Below are positions 10,897 to 20,624 of a stretch of DNA of 64,000 nucleotides, one piece after another. How positions within the stretch are numbered: the first letter of the stretch is position 1; every line of letters begins with the position of its first letter. The DNA is taken from positions 128,871,572 to 128,935,571 of the forward strand of contig OX336389.2 of the NCBI GenBank assembly GCA_946902985.2. The letters run 5' to 3'. Under the pieces are notes generated by a model that was given only the letters and a program-made list of their open reading frames with translations, was not told the DNA's origin and did no database searches. The position numbers and the translations under genes are program-made. This stretch comes from Meconema thalassinum (Eukaryota > Arthropoda > Insecta > Orthoptera > Tettigoniidae).

Positions 10897-11336
10897 CAGT
10901 CATGGGTGGTGGCTTCGTTGGCGTAGTCAGTAGCATGCTGAGCTTCTACCCCCAAGATCACGGGTTCAAACCCAGCCGAAGTCGTCGGTTTTTTTAAGAG
11001 CGTTAAAATTCTTCAGTAGACCTATGCTTTCCTTCGGAGGGGAAGTAAAGCCGGCGGTCCCATGCCATAGATTAATGGCATGAAAAAGAACCTTCTACTA
11101 ATTAAACTTGTGTGAAGCTAAATTGTAGGTTAGATTTGGTTGAAACGCTCTATCAAAGTTCCAACGTTCACCAGTAGGTGTCAGTGACATCTGGTAGCGA
11201 AAGTTGGAACTACTTGAAATTTAACGGGACTTGTAGCTCACCTTATGGGTGTCCGCATTGAAGCAGCTACAGCCTCTGGCGAGCCTAACATGTCCTCGGA
11301 CACTCCCGGCACTAAAAGCCATACGGTAAAAAAAAC
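10897..11336 (+). repeat. SINE family H, copy 1 (long form)
   Basis: The tRNA-like head has GTTGGCGTAGTCAGTAGC and CACGGGTTCAAACCCAGCC. The long body ends TCCTCGGACACTCCCGGCAC and CTAAAAGCCATACGG with a poly-A-like tail. Copies lacking the head lie at 13835-14093 and 29630-29748. Confidence 0.75.
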
Positions 11337-11806
11337 CGTCATGGGTAGCTTTAAGAATATTCCAGAAATCCATTTCTGTGAACAGTAGGAACCTCACCGC
11401 AGTGTGCGACTCTGGATATGGGATTGCATATTACGTATGTGTACGGGCGGGATGATTGATTCTCGGCCGTCAGGCATTAGCTAGTCCCATCAATGGGCTA
11501 AAGAGGCAGCAACAGCAGGCTGCCATTGAAAGGGGTGCGAACTGCACCCCGTAGTGTGGACAAATGGTGCTGTGTCAAGAGGTCGGCCTCACACGCGCAC
11601 GGCCAATCTGCCTGCCAGCCTCCCCGCTTTTTGTGTGTGTGTGTTCGTTCGTGTGCCATGAGTTCCTTCTAGTGAGGTGGCCGCTGCCGCTCATCTAGGC
11701 TCCCGCACACAGCATAAAGAGGCTCCAATACTCCTTCCCCATTTTGATGTCTCACCTGATCAAAGATTTCTTGGCAAAAATAGTGAGGATCAGGTATCTC
11801 TACTTA

Positions 11807-12572
11807 GGTAACGTACCCATACTACGTGACCTATTTTGTAAGATTTTTCGACCCCTCCCTCCCCTCGGTGACCACTTGTAGTATATGCCAAGACCGTCTT
11901 AAAGTTTTTACGTAGTATTGATAAGTATAATTTTTAATCATTTCGCAGGCAGAGGGTGAAACAAATGAAAATAATTTGACTCATATTCGTCTTTATTAAT
12001 ACGGCGTTTATTGCATAAGACTGCCCACCTTCAAGAAATAATTAAGAAGACGAGCATTTTTCTTAGTCGCAATCTGACAAAGTTCTTCAATTTTTTAACA
12101 ATGTTAGACGCTCTAGCTTTTCCTGTTTTTTTTTGTGCTCATCTTTTAAAGGCACCCAAAATTCATATTCTTTTTTGTATTGCTAGCATTGACAAGGAAT
12201 CCTGGTAACATTTTATAAAAGCTTTGTACAGCCGATCGTACAACGACATTATTGTACAGCATGAACTCTCGTCGACTTGCTTGACAACTTCACTGAACTA
12301 CAAACTACCTGACAAACAGTGTCTGTTTTCGAGCTGACGTCTCGACATATGTGCGTCAGCGCCACCAACTGTGAGTTTAAGAAGCACTAAACACTGCGCG
12401 CCATATTCAAAGATAGGTCGAAAAAGCGCGAAATCGACTACGTAACAGAAATTTAAGCCCCCCCCCTCCCCCCGCTCCTGTGACTGAGAGTAGGATTTTG
12501 AAGACCTCCCTCCCTCCACCCCCCCCCCCACCCCCTCCCCTTTAACAAGTCACGTAGTATGGGTACGTTCCC
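11807..12572. mobile_element. PIF/Harbinger-type element, 766 bp, TTA TSD
   Basis: Inverted termini GGTAACGTACCCATACTACG (left) and GGGAACGTACCCATACTACG (right, reversed) differ at one base. The flanks are the 3-bp TTA duplication (11804-11806 and 12573-12575) typical of PIF/Harbinger (TWA). Subterminal C-rich tracts lie on both sides. Small internal open frames (12011-12208 plus, 12298-12531 minus) show no transposase motif, so it is non-autonomous. Confidence 0.85.
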
Positions 12573-12977
12573 TTAGTATAAAACCAAGTTCCCGATTCGT
12601 GGATGTCACGGGTAATCTCAAGAACCACTGGATGGATTTTTATGCGGTTTTCACCATTCTGTAAAGGATATCTCGAGGAAGGTTTCTGTAGAAAGTAATT
12701 TATTTATGATCAAAGGACGCCATGCAGTAACGATTTCAGTGAAAAAGTCGAAAAAAACTGGCGTCCGTGCGCTTTTTAAGCTTACGCTGGGCAAACCGTT
12801 AAAAATATCAATATACTATGAGTGTAAGAATTGTTCAGCATGAAAAGTTCCACAAAAAGTCCGTGCGAGCATATCTCTATCTTCAATACATCGCCCACTA
12901 GAAGTGTTTTTACGTTTTCATTTATTCCAACAATCTCCATTCAATTACTGAGGCGACAGTTCACGAGCTGGCTAGGG

Positions 12978-13322
12978 GAGAGCCTATCACCCCAGTTATA
13001 GTCTAGTTAGCGGGCGAGATTATTACCCCAGATACAGCAAGCTGTCGAGTCATGTTGAGTTGATACTGCAGAGAAGAGTGGTTGTGTTTGGATTTTCCCT
13101 GGAAGTGCAACTCGGTTTTTCTTCATTTCGCAAAATACACAGTCAAGTTAAGATTGGACGGAAGGGGGATTTGTGTTTCATCCACCTCACCATTCTTAAA
13201 TTACGTCTGACAAGAATTCGTTGCACATACATCTCCATGATAAAATAATTAATAGTCCAGTCAGTGATTTTAACCCATCATGCCGATACGTAAAACGGAT
13301 ATAAGTCGTAGTTCATTGAAAT
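12978..13322 (+). other. Segment private to Helitron H1
   Basis: Aligning H1 with H2 and H3, about 335-345 bp lie between AGCTGGCTAGGGG and AAGCGCTCATCACG only in H1. It includes a 62-residue open frame (13060-13248) without recognisable motif. It may be captured sequence, or material lost from the other two copies. Confidence 0.6.
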
Positions 13323-13834
13323 AAAAAAAGCGCTCATCACGCAATGCAGTCATGACTGTTCCCGGGTGAAGCCGGCGCGGGTTGCTAGTCTTAATATAAA
13401 TTACATTGCAGCTGAAAAGCCATTAGTTACAAAAAGGTAGGCTACTTGAGCCAAATAAGGCCCGGTTCAAAATATGCCCATCTGTGATTTTATTAGCAGA
13501 ATATTAGAAATTATTTAAGATTCTTAGTGTTTCTGACAGTTGCTGCTAGCCTTTAATTGCTCGACTAGAAACTGCAACTGTTGAAGCGAACGATTCCGCG
13601 ATGTTTGCTTCAGTCGAGTAGTAAACGGCGTCCGAAGCTCTTTTTGTTACTATTTCTAGGTATTTTAATAAACCTTCTTCATGTTTTTGAAATATAACAT
13701 ACATAAACCCGTATAGGCCGATTGTATAATTTCAATGAATTTGATTTGTAGTTTAATATACTGTATTGATATTTTCCGCTTAGTACGCATTTCTTTAAAC
13801 TCTTTTCATTTACATATGGGCATTATTTGGAACT

Positions 13835-14093
13835 TGTGTGAAGCTAAATTGTTAGGTTAGATTTCGTTGAAACGCTCTATCAAAGTTCCAACGTTCGCTA
13901 CTAGGTATCATTGGTATGTGGTGGCGAAAGTTGGAACCAGGCCTACTTGAAATTGAACGGAACTTGTAGCTCACCCTATGGGTGTCCGCTGGAAGCAGCT
14001 ACAGGCTCAGGCGAGCCGAACATGTCCTCGGACACTCCCGGCACTAAAAGCCATACGATAAATAAAATAAATAAATAAATAAATAAATAAATA
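13835..14093 (+). repeat. SINE family H, copy 2 (head-less)
   Basis: It matches 11111-11336 and ends with an (AAAT)n tail at 14055-14093. The flanking 9-bp duplication is ATTTGGAAC. It differs from copy 1 by a clean 6-bp gain giving CAGGCCTA at 13938. Confidence 0.75.
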
Positions 14094-14103
14094 CATTTGG
14101 AAC

Positions 14104-14175
14104 AAGTTAGTTAGTTAGTTAGTTAGTTAGTTATTGTTGTTTTAAGGGGCGGAACTATGAGGTCATCTGCCCCTA
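14104..14175 (+). repeat. (TTAG)n plus family-I fragment
   Basis: Seven TTAG-type units lead into TTGTTGTTTTAAGGGGCGGA and CATCTGCCCCTAA, the head of family I. It is flanked by another ATTTGGAACA-like copy of the target. Confidence 0.6.
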
Positions 14176-14424
14176 AATTTGGAACATGTAGTGGGCCGTA
14201 TTTGGAACGGGTGTTCCTAATAAGGCACGTTACTGCCATTTTAAATATTGTATTATTACTGAAATATTTTCCAGTGATTAAGCTATCAATCCATGTTTTC
14301 ATTACTGCTTGCCTTCAAGTTAAATCCAGGACAATGTTGAGTTTTTTTTCCATTCTAGTAAAAATACCAAAAATCTTATATGACATGTTATTGTCTTTGC
14401 AATAGTCACTGAGTGTTTAATCAT

Positions 14425-14770
14425 TTCAAATGATCTTGTCGACTTCATCGTTATGCTTAGGTCTACCGTTATGCGTCACGGTTACGGCGTGTATGACGTC
14501 ATCATGTTGTTCAGTGCATATGCACCGAGTCTGAGTTTACTCCTGGGATCTGGCTTTATGCGATACAGAGACGGCGAGTGCGTGACGTCATGCAGCAGAG
14601 TGCACGGAAGCCTAAGTTAATGGGTAATGGAGTCTGTTGAAAGAGTCCTAGGGCTTCAAGCGAAGCGAAAAGCCCTCCTGAGCCTTTCTAACATGTGTAG
14701 CATTTGTAGCATGCGTCATTTGAAATGATATAAAGTCTAGTCTCTCAGACTGACTGTATCTTTTGTTCTT
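14425..14770 (+). repeat. Repeat J, copy 1
   Basis: It starts CATTTCAAATGATCTTGTCG and ends AAAGTCTAGTCTCTCAGACT with a T-rich run. Both ends contain near-palindromic ATCATTTNAAATGAT-like cores. Copies lie at 57095-57600 (minus) and 58155-58455 (plus). Middle parts differ widely between copies. No coding capacity; class unknown (MITE or SINE with a T-rich end). Confidence 0.5.
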
Positions 14771-14796
14771 TTTTTGCACCACATAAAGTGTTTTTT

Positions 14797-15108
14797 TTCG
14801 TGTGGCCTCCTGAGAGGCCGAGTGCAGGTCTTACTAGTCGACGCCCGTGGGTGACCTGCGCGTCGGGATGAGAGATGGAATTGAAGATGAATGAAATTGT
14901 GCAAGGATGTGGAAGGAAGCGGCCGTGGCCTGTCAGTAGATACCGTCCCAGCATTTGCCTGGTGTTGAAAATGGGAAACCACGGAAAACCATTTCAAGAA
15001 CGGCCGACGGTGGGGCTCGAACCCACGCGTCTACCGAGTCAGCAGTGAGTTTGGCCCCATGACCTAATGCTGCGCTTTAGCCAGCGAAGCCACTACTGTC
15101 GGTACCAC
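14797..15108 (-). repeat. SINE family D, copy 3
   Basis: On the plus strand it runs from GTGTGGCCTCCTGAGAGGCC through GGGAAACCACGGAAAACC to the reversed tRNA-like head GGGGCTCGAACCCACG...GCCAGCGAAGCCACTACTG. It is about complete for the family. Confidence 0.75.
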
Positions 15109-15205
15109 ATAAAGTGATAATATTCACATTTGGGTCACACAATACACATACAGTATACATTGTTCATTTGCGTGGTGGAAATTTTTAGTTGTGCATAACT
15201 TATGG

Positions 15206-15583
15206 TAATAATATCGTATGGCCTCGGATGCCGGATGCAAGCTTTGTTATTTGACACCCAGAGGGTAGCTTGCATGTCGAATTTTGTTGTTCCTTGAAGC
15301 ACTATGTAAGTCAAGGAGGTTAGATATCTAAGCTCCTTGAACATTATGGCGCTTTCTAGTAGAGAAATGAGGAACTTCGTGTTGGCGGAAACTCCCGAGA
15401 TTAATATTGCCATTATGAACATGGCCTACTGAATTCAAATGGGTTCTTTGACATGCCAACATCGTTTGACATGCGTGTCGTAATTTTTGCCGCTTAAAAA
15501 AAACACTTACCACGGCCAGGAGCGAACCTGTATGCTTGGGGGTTGGTAGACCGACACGTTAACCACTCTCCCGCCGTGGAAAG
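15206..15583 (-). repeat. SINE family C, copy 2
   Basis: The plus strand reads TAATAATATCGTATGGCCTC ... to the reversed tRNA-like head AGGAGCGAACCTG and CCGCCGTGG. It is very similar to 51011-51399. Target duplications are unclear (only TATGGT is shared). Confidence 0.8.
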
Positions 15584-16059
15584 CCATGACGTATGGTGAA
15601 AACCATGCATGGAAAGCCTAATAGTGGCATGCCTCTGCGTTTGGTTTGTTTTTGTCAAATTTCTGTTTATCATAGCATCAGTTCCAAAAAATTCTTCAAT
15701 GATTTCTTCTTGCTTTTTTTTCGTCTGGCTATCACTGTATTGTATGCGTCTGTAGATGGTGGCTGTAGCTGAATCCTTAAATCCTCCAGGAAGAAACTTT
15801 CTCTGGAAAGGGCGTATATCATCCTATTTGGCGTGTAGGCTACTTCCCGGCTCCTAGAACTCTTTTCAAAAGTCTAGTTTTGACATTGTCAATTCACTCC
15901 ATATTCCTGATGGTATCTTCAGCAGGCTTGATAGGCCTAAATTCAGATCGTGAGATGAAAAATACGTGCGTAGAATGGCAAACGTCTTATTGCTTCTGCG
16001 AACGCAATTTTGTGGGAAACAAATGAACCGAGCAACCAGTGTCCGTAATTTAAGACCAG
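15584..16059. other. Unassigned stretch
   Basis: No recognised gene or repeat. TAGGCTA (15836) and TAGGCCTA (15932) micro-motifs are present. Confidence 0.35.
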
Positions 16060-16447
16060 CTCGTGGAGTAGTTTCTATCACCCCAGAGATCCGGGTTTGA
16101 TTCCCGGCTCTGCCAAGAAATTTTAATTCTGGTCTGAGGGCTGGAACGTGGTCAATTCAGCTTCGAGAGGCAAAACTGAGAAGAGGAGGGTTCGATTCCT
16201 ATTTCAGCCATCTTGGATGTGGTTTTCTGTGGGTTCCCACTTCTACTCCAGGTAATTGCCGGGATGGTTCCTAGCTTAAGGCGATGGCCACCTCCTTCCC
16301 AATCCTCACTTGAATTAAAAATACACCCACTAAAACAGCCATCACAATAACACAGGTTATCAGACAAATTCTACACACACCTAAATGCACGGGGATAGGC
16401 CTACATGATGACGTTGTCGCAAAGCTCCTAAATCAATCAACAACAAC
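16060..16447 (+). repeat. SINE family B, copy 8
   Basis: Head GGGTTTGATTCCCGGCTCTG, body GTTCCCACTTCTACTCCAG, tail AATCAATCAACAACAAC. The tail region has TAGGCCTA at 16396 where other copies read straight through. Confidence 0.85.
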
Positions 16448-16517
16448 AGTAAATTTGTCACGTAAAATAATTTTCCATTTTGAACCAAATTCCAGGAACG
16501 TAGCGTCCTTATTGTCT

Positions 16518-16525
16518 AAATAATA

Positions 16526-16560
<35 letters not shown>

Positions 16561-16561
16561 T

Positions 16562-16647
<86 letters not shown>
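16518..16647. repeat. Large palindromic (AAT)n(ATT)n array
   Basis: About 40 bp of AAT units turn into about 88 bp of ATT units near 16559, with two interruptions (AGT and TGT). The arms are complementary and could extrude a hairpin. Confidence 0.9.
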
Positions 16648-16648
<1 letters not shown>

Positions 16649-17324
16649 ACAGGCTGACATCGAATACTGTAGTGGGCTAAATATTCTTCCATGCCACATT
16701 GTCGTGGAACACATCGATGTAATCCTCAATCAAAAGTGCCTTTAGAAATAACCTGACCATCCCACGTTTCGTGCAATTACTCGAACACGTTTAGTAATAT
16801 TGCGTGGCCATGTTAATGTATACCTTGCGAAAATCTTGTCAGCGATCAATTAAATGCCTGTGTGGTCTTTCTTCGCTGCAGTGTGACGTGTGAGATGAGA
16901 TCTAACGTGCGAACCATTGCTGTTATACTTCACTCGCACGTACGTCGGTTTAGCATAGAGTGTCTGGTGACCACATGAACTGAAAATAGGGGGTCGTGGA
17001 GGCGGCTACTTAATTATCTTATTGGCAACCACTGAAAAACGTAAACCTGTATTGAAAATGTACGAATACATTTAAAATGTATTAGCAAATACCCAGAATA
17101 CAAGAAGATATAATTTAAATAACCAATTAAAAATACGAAGATTATGAAAACATAATATATAGCTTAGCTTAATTGTAAATTAAGAAATATTAGACTAATT
17201 CTTGTTTATTATTGATAGTGCGCAAACATTGAAATTATCTAGGCTACCTGATGGGACGTTCAAACGTTAGACCTCACAGGATAGATCATAGATTATTCAT
17301 ATGTATATTGTAATTTAAACCTGT
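16648..17324. other. Unassigned stretch
   Basis: AT-rich sequence without a recognised gene or repeat. TAGGCTA occurs at 17240. Confidence 0.35.
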
Positions 17325-17550
17325 CTGGCTGCGTGGCACAGCGGTTACGTTCTTGCCTGCTGTGCTCAATGTTGCAGGATCGAATCCCGGCGCAGTCAGT
17401 TGACATTTGAGGGTGCGCGAGGGAACCGTGATGGTAGATTTACTAGCACGTTAAAGATCCCCTTAGGGCCAGAATTCCGGCACCCTGGCGTCTCTAAAAT
17501 CCGTAGTAGTTAAACGGGACGTAAACCCAATATCATTATTGTTATTATTT
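17325..17550 (+). repeat. SINE family A, copy 1
   Basis: The tRNA-like head CTGGCTGCGTGGCACAGCGG has the B-box GCAGGATCGAATCCCGG. The body has GCACGTTAAAGATCCCC, and the end GGGACGTAAACCCAAT is followed by ATT repeats. Family A is about 225 bp and occurs eight times here. Confidence 0.85.
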
Positions 17551-17581
17551 TAAACCTTGAAGTTAATTATCTTCATTAATA

Positions 17582-18318
17582 TTATGTGGAGAAGAGTAAA
17601 ACAGTGGTGATGAGTAGAGATAAGAAAGAAGGAAAAGGAGTAATCAAAGTAGGAGATAAGGAATTGGAAGTAGTGAAACACTTCAAATACTTGGGAAGCG
17701 AACTGACTGAAAATGGAAGACTAGATTTGGAAATTAGCAGAAGAATACAACTCGGGAGTGCTTTCTACCAACAGGTACGGGGACTAGTATGGAACAAGGA
17801 TATACCAATTAAGGCTAAAGAAGTTATGTACAAAGCATATTATGTTCCTATAGGCTATAAAGACATATGCAGCAGAAACTTGGACAATGACTAAGAGGGA
17901 TGAGAGCAGAGTACAAGCAGCAGAGATGAGATTCCTGAGAAGTATGGTCCGGAAAACGAGGAGGGACATTGTGAGAAATGAAGATATACGGAAACACCTG
18001 GGAGTACAGAAACTAAATGACAAACTGGAGCAAAACAGATTGAGATGGTTTGGACATGTCAAACGGATGAATGAAGTAAGGCTACCAAGAGGAGCACTGG
18101 AACGACGGATGACAGGAAAGAGAGGACGAGGAAGACCAAGAATGCGTTGGATGGACTCGGTGGAGAATAGTATTAGAAAACGGAACCTGGATGGGAACAC
18201 TGTGTCGGAAGAGGAATGGTGGAACGACAGAACAAAGTGGAGAGGAACCATATTTGCCCCCACCCAGTGTCAACTGGAAAAGAGGAAATGAAGATGATGA
18301 TGATGATGATGATGAATA
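17582..18318 (+). pseudogene. RTE-like LINE 3' fragment, frameshifted
   Basis: Two adjacent plus frames (17586-17850, then 17860-18291) encode the segment after reverse transcriptase: FKYLGSELTENGRLDLEI, then ETWTMTKRDESRVQAAEMRF and RWFGHVKRMNEVRLPRGALE with GKRGRGRPRMRWMDSV. It ends in a GATGAT repeat, as RTE-type elements often do. The frames are separated by TAGGCTA at 17851; seven bases (net +1) must be skipped to stay in frame. The reverse-transcriptase core is absent. Confidence 0.75.
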
Positions 18319-18754
18319 TTTTAATCCTCACATAGAAGTGCTTTATTCGTTTCCTTTTCTGCAACAAAAACGTTTAAACAAGATGCTCAACTACCACCCT
18401 TGTTAAAGTCTGACGGTCGATAAGTGGCGCGAATATTATGCCTAATGTCTTAACTTTATATTCAAACTTAGATACAGTAGAGAACAATGTGTGCGATACT
18501 AGTCAATTCGAGATAGTATTCTCTTTTCAACAGCAGTTTGGAATCGCTTGGAATATAAGAGACAAAGTAAAAATCATTCTCAGTCTCATGTATAGTCTAT
18601 CCTATTTTGCTTTGTGTATTGCAATCATACTCCCAGCAGGCCTATTCGCTATATTTGGAGTATGTAGTAGGCCTATGAGAATCAAGCAGCCTCATCGAGG
18701 CAACATTCGTCATTGACGAAGTATTGCTAAATACAGCAGGTTGAATGAAATGTC
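18319..18754. other. Unassigned stretch
   Basis: A 92-residue open frame (18438-18716, plus) has one hydrophobic segment (LSYFALCIAIILPAGLFAIF) but no recognised family and no transcription evidence. It is probably chance. Confidence 0.3.
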
Positions 18755-18762
18755 ACCTAGAC

Positions 18763-19462
18763 CAGTGTTTCCCAAACTTATTTGTGTGTGTACCATTTTA
18801 TGAGATGAGAATCTCTCACGTACCACCTAATGGTTCGGAGATATAGTAACTACTGTATAACCCCCACCACCACTACGTAGCAGACCAAAAGATGGATTTA
18901 AATTGCTTTTGTTAGAGTTAGACTGTTAGAGTTCAAATAATAAAAAGTGTGTCCAGTTGTTTTAATATTTATTACAATAAGTATTCAATTCAAACATAAA
19001 AACCAAAGTTCAACTAACAACTTCAATGTGAAGGCTGAGCTTTTAGATTAGAAGCCAACTTAGGAATGTCTGGTTTATGATTGCCGAGTCTCAAACGAAG
19101 ATCGTTTTCCACTGTATGGAGCCTATTCCGGTATTTATTCTTGAGATAAACAAGTGAAGAAAATGCAGTCTCACACAAGTACGAAGTAGTGAAAGGCAGT
19201 AAAAATCTAACTGCTTTGTCAGCTATGTCTGCATAGTCTGCCCGCCTATCAACCCAAAAATTCACAAGAGCCATTTTTGAAAAAGTTTGCCTTAGTTCTG
19301 AATCACAATTCGATTCATAAAACTGCTCCTTATCTTTGGCCTTAAAGCCCTCCAACATATCAATGTTGTTGTTGGTTTTTTTTTTCGTAACATCACCGCG
19401 TACTACTGCAGCAGTACGATCTTACCACCAGTGGTACGCGTACCACAGTTTGGGGAACGCTG
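18763..19462 (-). mobile_element. hAT element, 700 bp, perfect 8-bp TSD
   Basis: Target duplications ACCTAGAC lie at 18755-18762 and 19463-19470. Terminal repeats are CAGTGTTTCCCAAACTT (left) and CAGCGTTCCCCAAACTG (right, reversed). It contains the C-terminal end of a hAT transposase on the minus strand; the rest of the gene is deleted. Confidence 0.93.
19023..19358 (-). pseudogene. hAT transposase C-terminal dimerisation region
   Basis: The 111-residue minus frame contains LPFTTSYLCETAFSSLVYLK and KYRNRL...ENDLRLRL, the conserved C-terminal dimerisation block of hAT transposases of the Charlie/ZBED5 type. No catalytic residues remain. It sits in the TSD-bounded 700-bp element. Confidence 0.85.
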
Positions 19463-19470
19463 ACCTAGAC

Positions 19471-20361
19471 TGTTAGTCTATTACTTCATTGCCACTAGCA
19501 CGTGTCCTGGAGCAACAGTCACCTGCCTAATAAGAATTAAGACCGTATAGCTGTACAGCATTTCATAAAGAAATACAATTTCCTGTCTTTCCTTAGTGTT
19601 GAATAATACAGTAAGTCAATCTCTCAGGCGTATCCATCGTTTCTTATGATTTGCATATTTCATGAAAGTCATCGCACAAACTTCTTTGGAATATATTGGT
19701 CTGTACTATACTGAAAAATGAAATTAAATGAAAAGTATGCATTTTTGCAAGGTAATAATTATTGAACATGATTTGCTTGCTACGCCACTAACTCAAGGTG
19801 GCCTTGTAGTAATTGGTTGAGAGTATTGTTTGAGTTTGCCTCGATATTCCATGTGGTGCTGTGCTTTATACGCTTTTTTTCTGTCGAGAATGTTATAGCT
19901 CCCTGGGGTAGACAGGCGCGTGTCTCAAAGTACCTCCCAGGAAGACCACACAAAGCGTACTGAATCCTGACGACAACCGAACGTAAGCGGGTTTGCGTTA
20001 ATTATTAGTGAGTTCTCCAATGGCCCCCTCCCCTCTTCCTTTATAGATCTACTCCCCGCCATGTCCTGCCAGTCCGAGTTCAACAGCTGATGCCTTTTAT
20101 TATTATATTTATTATTATTAATAATTCCTCATTAATATGGTGAATCTTAATTTACAAGATAGGCTATAGACTTAACAATCAAGTGCCTTGTACACCGTAC
20201 AGCAACGATGACGTAACGAATAAATATAGACTGAATAAATATGGCAAAGTTCGTATTCATCATAAGATCGTCAGTGATTTTTTGCTGGAATTTTAAGATC
20301 ATAATGTTACCAATATTGGTATTTGATCATTAGAGGTCCGTCAACTCAAACAGGGTATCAT
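19471..20361. other. Unassigned stretch
   Basis: No recognised feature apart from small ATT runs near 20100 and TAGGCTA at 20160. Confidence 0.35.
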
Positions 20362-20366
20362 AATAA

Positions 20367-20400
20367 TTTAATTTAATTTAATTTAATTTATTAATTAAAT
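20367..20400 (-). repeat. LINE 3' tail of AAATT repeats
   Basis: Read on the minus strand, the element ends in four to five TTAAA-type units rather than poly(A). Short-repeat tails are typical of several CR1-like and I-like clades and reflect target-primed reverse transcription slippage. Confidence 0.75.
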
Positions 20401-20423
20401 ACTATTTATGTTACATTATTGTG

Positions 20424-20471
20424 ATATGTCTCACGAATCTGATGACAGTACAGATTATCTGTGAGACATAT
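20424..20471 (-). promoter_or_regulatory. LINE 3'-UTR stem-loop
   Basis: Two perfectly paired blocks are stacked: ATATGTCTCAC with GTGAGACATAT (11 bp) and AATCTG with CAGATT (6 bp), enclosing a 9-base loop with a 1-base and a 4-base bulge. Its place just inside the tail matches the 3' structures by which LINE reverse transcriptases recognise their own RNA. The role is inferred. Confidence 0.7.
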
Positions 20472-20624
20472 TAATTATTATTTACAACATATATATAGAT
20501 TATATTTCAGTACAAGAGTGCATGCATTTTTTTTTGTAATGTTAATGATAAAATATTAATGTAAATAATTAAATATACAAAAAATTACACTATGGTAGTT
20601 ATATTAATACATTTATGTTATGAG

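Larger units (their letters stand above)
11797..13388 (+). mobile_element. Non-autonomous Helitron H1, interrupted
   Basis: The 5' terminus is TCTCTACTTA after an A. The 3' terminus has the hairpin-forming CCCGGGTGAAGCCGG followed by GCTAG, then T, which fits Helitron A^T insertion with TC...CTAG ends. Related copies: 32747-33234, 42343-42815 and 57216-57444 (minus). It is split by a 766-bp PIF/Harbinger element at 11807 and carries about 335 bp (12978-13322) absent from H2 and H3. Confidence 0.85.
13441..14395 (+). mobile_element. MITE-like repeat X, copy 2, with two insertions
   Basis: It is the reverse complement of 3066-3655 over most of its length and begins GAGCCAAATAAGGCCC. A SINE-H (13835-14093) and a family-I fragment (14106-14170) entered at the motif ATTTGGAAC, which now appears three times (13826, 14095 and about 14177). 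It carries its own TAGGCCGA motif at 13714 where copy 1 lacks it. Confidence 0.6.

Noticed and set aside
16433..16729. Open frame rich in Asn and Tyr
   Set aside because: Pure translation of the AAT/ATT microsatellite.
18438..18716. Small membrane protein gene
   Set aside because: One hydrophobic stretch in a 92-codon frame with no family resemblance or regulatory context is not enough.
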